From Maritimibacter sp. (GTDB taxonomy: Bacteria > Pseudomonadota > Alphaproteobacteria > Rhodobacterales > Rhodobacteraceae): DNA of 9,905 bases. Position numbers and translations under genes: made by a program. Where the stretch lies: contig JAGRMP010000366.1 of assembly GCA_020441225.1 (NCBI GenBank), forward strand, positions 6,536 to 16,440, written 5' to 3'. The notes beneath the pieces are model-generated. The model had not been told where the DNA came from, did not search any database, and worked only from the letters and a program-made list of their open reading frames with translations. How positions within the stretch are numbered: position 1 is the stretch's first letter; each line of letters starts with the position of its first letter. Positions 6,517 through 9,905 of this stretch are shown here, piece after piece.

Positions 6517-6523
6517 AGGGGGA
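6517..6523 (+). promoter_or_regulatory. Ribosome binding site of regA
   Basis: AGGGGGA lies 5 nt before the ATG at 6529. This supports that start over an in-frame ATG at 6511, which has no comparable site and would add six residues. Confidence 0.7.
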
Positions 6524-6528
6524 ATCCC

Positions 6529-7083
6529 ATGTCGGACAACGATTTGCAGGATCTTGGCGAAGACAAATCGCTCCTTCTCGTGGATGATGACGAGCCGTTT
6601 CTGCGGCGGTTGAGCCGGGCGATGGAAAAGCGCGGCTTCGAGACCGAGACCGCCGAGACCGTGGCCGACGGCAAGGCCAGGGCCGCGGCGCGTCCGCCCG
6701 CCTACGCCGTGGTCGATCTCCGGCTCGAAGACGGCAACGGGCTCGACGTGGTCGAAACCATCCGCGAAAAGCGCCCCGAGGCGCGGATCGTGGTGCTCAC
6801 CGGCTACGGCGCCATCGCCACCGCGGTCGCCGCGGTCAAGGCCGGCGCGACCGATTATCTCTCCAAGCCCGCCGATGCGCAGGACATCGTCAACGCGCTG
6901 CTCGCCACCGGCGACGAGCTGCCGCCGCCGCCGGAAAACCCGATGAGCGCCGACCGGGTGCGTTGGGAGCATATCCAGCGGGTCTACGAGCTGTGCGACC
7001 GCAACGTCTCCGAGACGGCGCGCCGGCTCAACATGCACCGCCGCACTCTCCAGCGAATCCTCGCCAAGCGCAGCCCGAAATGA
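6529..7083 (+). CDS. regA: Redox response regulator RegA/PrrA
   Basis: RegA is the DNA-binding partner of RegB and directly activates or represses redox-dependent genes. At 184 residues it has the same length as the Rhodobacter capsulatus protein as I remember it. The receiver domain shows the acidic triad DDD (19-21 within LLLVDDDEPF), phospho-acceptor Asp63 in VVDLRLEDGNGL, Thr91 and Lys113 in SKPAD. A proline linker LPPPPENP (131-138) leads to a Fis-type helix-turn-helix in NVSETARRLNMHRRTLQRIL (159-178), which is almost invariant across the family. The stop overlaps the start of the following lipoprotein gene as ATGA. Regulation is probably by the promoter and spacer palindrome just upstream. 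Confidence 0.97.
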   Translation: MSDNDLQDLGEDKSLLLVDDDEPFLRRLSRAMEKRGFETETAETVADGKARAAARPPAYAVVDLRLEDGNGLDVVETIREKRPEARIVVLTGYGAIATAVAAVKAGATDYLSKPADAQDIVNALLATGDELPPPPENPMSADRVRWEHIQRVYELCDRNVSETARRLNMHRRTLQRILAKRSPK

Positions 7084-7442
7084 CCCGCGCCACCCTGATC
7101 GCCTGCCTCGTGCTCGCCGGTTGCGGTGGCGCGCCGTTGTTCGACCGTGCGCCCGCCACGGAGGCGCCGCGCGGCATTTCGCTCGAAACCGACGACGCCG
7201 GGCTCAGGATCACCGGCGGCGGCGCGGGCCGGATCGATTTCGGCCGCTCGCCCGCGGGTGTCATCCCGCTGCTCGAACGCGAGCTCGGCCCGGGTCGCGA
7301 ACTCGACCTCGTCAATTGCCCCTACGGCGTGACGCAGCAGATCGCCTGGGGCGATCTGGTGCTGACCTTCACCGACGAGCAATTCGTCGGCTGGCGCGGC
7401 GCCGCCGGGTCCGCGGGTCAGACCTGCGGCCGCATGGCATAA
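7080..7442 (+). CDS. Small putative lipoprotein coupled to regA
   Basis: The 120-residue product starts with a lipoprotein signal peptide, MTRATLIACLVLAGCGG, with lipobox LAGC and lipid-bearing Cys15. It should therefore be anchored to the inner or outer membrane facing the periplasm. The mature part has two further cysteines (Cys80 in VNCPYG, Cys116 in QTCGRMA) that could form a disulfide, and a segment RIDFGRSPAGVIPLLERELG (51-70). I do not recognise a named family. The ATG at 7080 overlaps the regA stop by 4 bp, so it is probably translated with regA. Its last 25 bp overlap the 3' end of the convergent LysR gene. A role in envelope or redox function is suggested only by position. Confidence 0.8.
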   Translation: MTRATLIACLVLAGCGGAPLFDRAPATEAPRGISLETDDAGLRITGGGAGRIDFGRSPAGVIPLLERELGPGRELDLVNCPYGVTQQIAWGDLVLTFTDEQFVGWRGAAGSAGQTCGRMA

Positions 7443-8287
7443 CGTTTCAACCAGCGGATGAACTTTTTTGCGCCTGGGTGCAGTACGCCTGGCCGGGTGA
7501 CGATATGATAGCCTATTCCGCCTGAATCGCCCTCGTGCAGCGCCACGAGCTGGCCGTTCGCAAGGTCTGATTCCACCAGCGCGCGGGATTGGATCGACAG
7601 GCCGAGCCCGGCCCTGACCGCGCTCAGCACCATGCCGTTGTTGGCCATCTCCTGCGACGAGACAGCGTCGTAGTCGATCCCGATCTGCCCGGCCCAGATC
7701 CACTGTTCCCTGGCGCCTTCGGAGTAGAGCCAGGGTTTCGTGCCCAGATCCTCGCCATCGCGGACCATCCCGGGCGCGGCCACGACCACGAAGGCGTCCA
7801 TCGACAGCGGCTCCACCTCCAGCCCCGGCCAGTCGCCATCACCGAAACGGATCGCCACATCGATCCGGTCCCGCCGCAGGTCGGTCAGCCGCACCGAGGG
7901 CATCAGCCGCAGATCCACCTCCGGATGGGCCTGCCAAAAGCTCCCGATCCGCGGCATCAGCCAGGCTTCGGCAAAGGTCGGCGTGAGCGTCACGTTGACC
8001 GGCGCGGTCTCCTGCCGCTCCATGAGCCGGGTCACGCCGTCCGAGATGATGTCGAAGCCTTCGCCCAGCGCCGCCGCCAACTCGCGCCCGGTGTCGGTCA
8101 GCCGCATCGCCTGGCCGTCGCGGGTGGCGAGCGGCGTGCCGAAATGGCTCTCCAGCGCGCGCAGGTGCTGGGCGATGGCCGCATGGGTCACGTTGAGCTG
8201 CCGGCCGGCCGCCGACAGGCTGCCGGTGCGCGCCAGCGCGTCGAAGGCCCGCAGCGCCGCGAGCGAGGGAAGGGTCTGCCAATCCAT
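7418..8287 (-). CDS. LysR-family transcriptional regulator, GcvA-like
   Basis: A 289-residue LysR-type regulator. The winged helix-turn-helix occupies residues 8-65 (PSLAALRAFDALARTGSLSA, then NVTHAAIAQHLRALE). It is followed by a linker helix and a substrate-binding-protein-like effector domain from about 95 on (VTLTPTFAEAWLMPRIGSF, then IDVAIRFGDGDWPGLEVEPL). The phrasing DVAIRFGDGDWPG and the N-terminus LPSLAALRAFDALART resemble the GcvA/AmpR branch. The effector and target are not known. It diverges from a 54-residue orphan gene over a 101-bp spacer holding a LysR-type palindrome only 6 bp from this start codon, so autoregulation is likely and the small gene is the obvious second target. 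The 3' end overlaps the lipoprotein gene tail to tail by 25 bp. Confidence 0.93.
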   Translation of the reverse strand: MDWQTLPSLAALRAFDALARTGSLSAAGRQLNVTHAAIAQHLRALESHFGTPLATRDGQAMRLTDTGRELAAALGEGFDIISDGVTRLMERQETAPVNVTLTPTFAEAWLMPRIGSFWQAHPEVDLRLMPSVRLTDLRRDRIDVAIRFGDGDWPGLEVEPLSMDAFVVVAAPGMVRDGEDLGTKPWLYSEGAREQWIWAGQIGIDYDAVSSQEMANNGMVLSAVRAGLGLSIQSRALVESDLANGQLVALHEGDSGGIGYHIVTRPGVLHPGAKKFIRWLKRYAMRPQV

Positions 8288-8293
8288 GGCATT

Positions 8294-8312
8294 ATGTTAG
8301 TTCAACTTACAT
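8294..8312. promoter_or_regulatory. LysR-type operator palindrome (T-N11-A)
   Basis: ATGTTAGTTCAACTTACAT is a 19-bp near-perfect palindrome with 9-nt arms that differ at one position pair. It contains the classical T-N11-A LysR box (T8297, A8309). It lies 6 bp upstream of the lysR ATG and 77 bp upstream of the divergent small gene, a usual place for autorepression and divergent control. No strong sigma-70 promoter is evident beside it. Confidence 0.6.
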
Positions 8313-8377
8313 CTCTGAAACCATAGAAATTTCGCTTTCAGCCCAATCTGTGGTGTCTTCGTTGCAGAAACACGAAC

Positions 8378-8382
8378 AGGAG
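8378..8382 (+). promoter_or_regulatory. Ribosome binding site of the 54-residue gene
   Basis: AGGAG lies 6 nt before the ATG at 8389 and supports that start over an upstream in-frame GTG at 8350. Confidence 0.7.
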
Positions 8383-8388
8383 TTAGAA

Positions 8389-8553
8389 ATGTTTGGAATC
8401 CTCGCCAGCACCTTCCGCCACGCAACGCGTACCGAAACTTTCAACCACGCGCCCGAACGCACCTACCGGCTGATGCACCTGAACGAAGAGGAGCGCCGCC
8501 GCGAACGCGAAGCGCTCGACGAGCTGGTCCGCTACCGGCGCGGCTACTGGTAG
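8389..8553 (+). CDS. Small orphan protein, 54 residues, function unknown
   Basis: The product begins MFGILASTFRHATRTETFNH and ends in a strongly charged helix LNEEERRREREALDELVRYR (31-50) finishing RGYW. A good ribosome binding site, high-GC codon use like its neighbours, and a divergent position opposite a LysR gene support it as a real gene. I see no named family. It loosely resembles the short Arg-rich, DUF1127-like proteins common in Rhodobacteraceae, but I cannot find that motif. No signal peptide or membrane segment is evident. It ends 4 bp from the convergent acetyltransferase stop. Expression is probably under the LysR palindrome at 8294-8312. Confidence 0.65.
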   Translation: MFGILASTFRHATRTETFNHAPERTYRLMHLNEEERRREREALDELVRYRRGYW

Positions 8554-8557
8554 GCGC

Positions 8558-9076
8558 TCAGCTGTCCGGCACCAGCCGGTACACCTTGCGGATCCGGTCC
8601 ACGGGCGTGCCGTCGCTGAGCGGCACGCCCGTCACCCGGTCGTAATCGGCAAAGCCGAGTTTGCCGTAATAGGCGAGGCCCGGCACATTATCGGCGCGGA
8701 TCGTCGCGTCGATGGCCACCATCCCTGCGTCCCGGGCCGCCTCCCGGGTCGCGGCGAACAGCGCCTGGCCGATGCCGCGCCCCTGCGCCCCGGCCGCGAC
8801 GAAGGTGGCGATCAGCCCCCAATCGGCGGGCACCGATCCCCAGTCCGTCCAGTCCGGATCGGGCCATTCCAGCGCCTGAAACCCCATCAGGCACGCGCCC
8901 TCCCAGGCGGTGACGCAAGAGGCGCCACGCGTGGGGGCGATGTAATGAGCGATCATCCGGTCGGGGTCGAAGGCTGTGCGATGCGCCGTTGTCGCGCCCT
9001 CGGCGATGATCGGGTTGAGCAGGTCGCACATCGCTTGCGCGTCTTCGGGCCGGGCGGGGCGGATGGAAAGCGTCAT
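8558..9076 (-). CDS. GNAT-family N-acetyltransferase
   Basis: A 172-residue acetyl-CoA-dependent N-acetyltransferase. The core shows ATFVAAGAQGRGIGQALFAA (90-109) with the pyrophosphate-binding loop QGRGIG (98-103), then helix REAARDAGM, strand VAIDATIRADN (120-130) and LAYYGKLGF (134-142) with the usual catalytic or CoA-contacting tyrosines. The N-terminus IRPARPEDAQAMCDLLNPII resembles the phosphinothricin/methionine sulfoximine acetyltransferase type, but the substrate cannot be assigned. It lies 9 bp downstream of another acetyltransferase gene in the same direction and is probably co-transcribed with it. A 12-bp perfect inverted repeat lies inside its 3' end (8601-8632). Confidence 0.9.
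   Translation of the reverse strand: MTLSIRPARPEDAQAMCDLLNPIIAEGATTAHRTAFDPDRMIAHYIAPTRGASCVTAWEGACLMGFQALEWPDPDWTDWGSVPADWGLIATFVAAGAQGRGIGQALFAATREAARDAGMVAIDATIRADNVPGLAYYGKLGFADYDRVTGVPLSDGTPVDRIRKVYRLVPDS
8601..8632. repeat. 12-bp perfect inverted repeat inside the acetyltransferase gene
   Basis: ACGGGCGTGCCG (8601-8612) and CGGCACGCCCGT (8621-8632) are perfect complements around an 8-nt loop. They encode the VTGVPLSDGTPVD segment of the acetyltransferase. The RNA of either strand would fold strongly. There is no following T-tract on either side. It sits 48 bp past the end of the convergent 54-residue gene and might help end that transcript. Confidence 0.8.
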
Positions 9077-9085
9077 GCGTGTTCC

Positions 9086-9505
9086 TCAGTCGAGATCGAA
9101 GCGCATCAGAATGCGGTCGGTTTGGGCGGAATAGAGCCTGAAACCCCGGTTCTGGTAGTAGATGCGGGCGGCGGCGTTGGCCGGGTCGATTCCTGCCGAG
9201 ACCCAGGTGTAATGCAAGCGGCGCGCGGCTTCGGCGGTGGTATCGAACAGCGCGGCGGCGGCCCCGGGCGGCAGGTTGCGCTGGGCTAAAAAGGTGGCGA
9301 TGACGCAGGCGTCGTTCGGCAGGTCCTGGCCGGGAGCGATCTGTTGAAACCCGAGCACCTCGCCGTCGTCGTTTTCCATCAGGAACCAGGCGGTCCCAGC
9401 TTGCGCCATCCAGTCCGCGATCCGCTCCGCGTTCACATCCGGCCCGGCCAGATCGGCCATCTGCCGGGTGTCGGCCGACGTGGCGGGACGGGTGAAAACC
9501 CTCAT
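9086..9505 (-). CDS. Divergent GNAT-like acetyltransferase
   Basis: A 139-residue GNAT-fold protein. FTRPATSADTRQMADLA (4-20) is the usual first helix region, WFLMENDDGEVLGFQQI (40-56) the central strands, and VIATFLAQRNLPPGAAAALF (68-87) the CoA-binding strand and loop. The glycine pattern Q-x-x-G-x-G/A is degenerate (QRNLPPGA). IYYQNRGF (116-123) near the C-terminus is typical of the fold. The CoA loop difference may mean altered cofactor binding or simply a divergent subfamily. The ATG at 9505-9503 is chosen because residues before it (frame open to 9577) run through operator-like palindromes and do not look coding. It is the first gene of a probable two-gene operon with the second GNAT, 9 bp downstream. 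Confidence 0.8.
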   Translation of the reverse strand: MRVFTRPATSADTRQMADLAGPDVNAERIADWMAQAGTAWFLMENDDGEVLGFQQIAPGQDLPNDACVIATFLAQRNLPPGAAAALFDTTAEAARRLHYTWVSAGIDPANAAARIYYQNRGFRLYSAQTDRILMRFDLD

Positions 9506-9543
9506 CGCGCCCACGCTTGAGCAGTTAGCGCTATCGGTAACAA

Positions 9544-9559
9544 TATCAACAACTTGATA
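9544..9559. promoter_or_regulatory. Inverted repeat TATCAA-N4-TTGATA upstream of the GNAT operon
   Basis: TATCAA (9544-9549) and TTGATA (9554-9559) are perfect 6-bp arms around CAAC, flanked by GGTA (9536-9539) and TACC (9558-9561). The site lies about 45 bp upstream of the GNAT start and stands out as AT-rich in GC-rich DNA. On the minus strand TTGATA (9549-9544) could also serve as a -35 element. It looks like an operator or promoter region; the binding protein is unknown. Confidence 0.45.
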
Positions 9560-9562
9560 CCC

Positions 9563-9589
9563 TGTGCGAGCTCGCACACCCCTCGCACA
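9563..9589. promoter_or_regulatory. 16-bp perfect palindrome plus a third half-site
   Basis: TGTGCGAGCTCGCACA (9563-9578) is a perfect palindrome. Its half-site CTCGCACA recurs at 9582-9589, exactly 11 bp (one helical turn) from the copy at 9571-9578. Three half-sites in a non-coding spacer point to a dimeric regulator with a cooperative neighbour. There is no loop or T-tract, so it is a poor terminator for the HD gene that ends at 9592. Confidence 0.5.
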
Positions 9590-9591
9590 TC

Positions 9592-9905
9592 TCAGATCTC
9601 GGCCAGCAGGGCGTCGTGTCGGGCGACGAAATCCGCCCGCACTTCGCGCGGCGGTCTCAGCGCGATGCTCAGCCCATGGATGATTTCGGCGTCGGGCTTG
9701 CCGAAGAACTTGTCGCTCTCGGCCTTGGAAAACCCCGCGATCTGGGTCGCCTCCAGCCAGGCGGAAATCCGGTCGGCCTTCTTGATCGCCTTCTTGATCT
9801 TCACCGGCACCTGTGCGGGCAGGCCGAAGCGGATGTGGATCGCCGCAGCCAGCCGGTCGTCGAGCGCGCCATAGGCCGGGCCCACCGCCGCCTTCACCGG
9901 CGAGA
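9592..9905 (-). CDS. HD-domain phosphohydrolase, YfbR-like, C-terminal part (cut by window edge)
   Basis: The last 104 codons of a gene that enters from the right edge. The frame is open to the edge and reads SPVKAAVGPAYGALDDRLAA and onward, so the GTG at 9897 is an internal valine rather than a start. The SPVK segment is what normally follows the HD catalytic aspartates in YfbR-like HD proteins, and KIKKAIKKADRISAWLEATQ (with conserved KxADR and later E) matches the end of that domain. The HD motif itself would lie outside the window. These proteins hydrolyse nucleotide phosphates, but the exact substrate is not known. It is upstream of and in the same direction as the GNAT pair, with an 86-bp operator-rich spacer between them. 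Confidence 0.7.
   Translation of the reverse strand, partial: SPVKAAVGPAYGALDDRLAAAIHIRFGLPAQVPVKIKKAIKKADRISAWLEATQIAGFSKAESDKFFGKPDAEIIHGLSIALRPPREVRADFVARHDALLAEI

Noticed and set aside
6511..6528. Alternative regA start at the ATG at 6511
   Set aside because: It lacks a ribosome binding site, while AGGGGGA is well placed for the ATG at 6529, and that start gives the 184-residue length of known RegA.
9544..9559. Possible FNR/FnrL box
   Set aside because: The FNR consensus is TTGAT-N4-ATCAA. Here the halves are in the opposite order, ATCAA-N4-TTGAT, on both strands, so the site is not an FNR box.
9506..9577. N-terminal extension of the upstream acetyltransferase to 9577
   Set aside because: The extension runs through two palindromes, its residues do not resemble a GNAT start, and the ATG at 9505 begins directly before the typical first strand.
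9592..9897. Complete 101-residue gene starting with GTG at 9897
   Set aside because: The frame stays open to the window edge and the preceding codons (Ser-Pro) fit the HD family, so the GTG is internal and the gene is merely cut by the window.

Overview
The window is high-GC, tightly packed chromosomal DNA of an alphaproteobacterium, most likely a Rhodobacteraceae/Roseobacteraceae member. The main evidence is a complete RegB/SenC/RegA redox-signalling locus with RegA close to the Rhodobacter protein, an alphaproteobacterial AddB start, and a tsaE-amgK-murU-addB gene order. There is no sign of phage, insertion sequence, CRISPR array, tRNA or rRNA.

Region 1 (1-4154, all minus strand). Read in the direction of transcription, this holds a membrane-anchored multi-PAS protein without a kinase domain (4154-2523), then tsaE (2468-1977), an AmgK-type sugar kinase (1987-998), a MurU-type nucleotidyltransferase (1001-309) and the first 105 codons of addB (316 to the window edge). 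The last four overlap by 11, 4 and 8 bp, so they look translationally coupled. AmgK plus MurU would recycle peptidoglycan sugars to UDP-MurNAc. TsaE serves tRNA t6A synthesis and AddB serves double-strand break repair.

Region 2 (4155-7442). regB (minus) diverges from senC, regA and a small lipoprotein gene (plus). RegB keeps its catalytic histidine, redox cysteine and quinone motif; SenC keeps its copper-binding CxxxC and His; RegA keeps its phospho-acceptor and Fis-type helix-turn-helix. The circuit therefore looks intact. The spacer between regB and the PAS gene has a perfect TTAA-N7-TTAA (CtrA-type) box and a 14-bp tandem repeat that covers the regB stop codon. regA has a good promoter of its own, and the lipoprotein gene overlaps regA by ATGA.

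Region 3 (7418-9905). A GcvA-like LysR regulator (minus) diverges from a 54-residue orphan gene across a spacer with a LysR-type palindrome. Two adjacent GNAT acetyltransferase genes (minus) follow, preceded by two palindromic operator-like sites. The C-terminal part of an HD-domain protein (minus) runs off the right edge.

No wholly new system is visible. The most useful leads are the CtrA-type box in front of the kinase-less, DivL-like PAS gene, the regA-coupled lipoprotein, and several unassigned operator palindromes.
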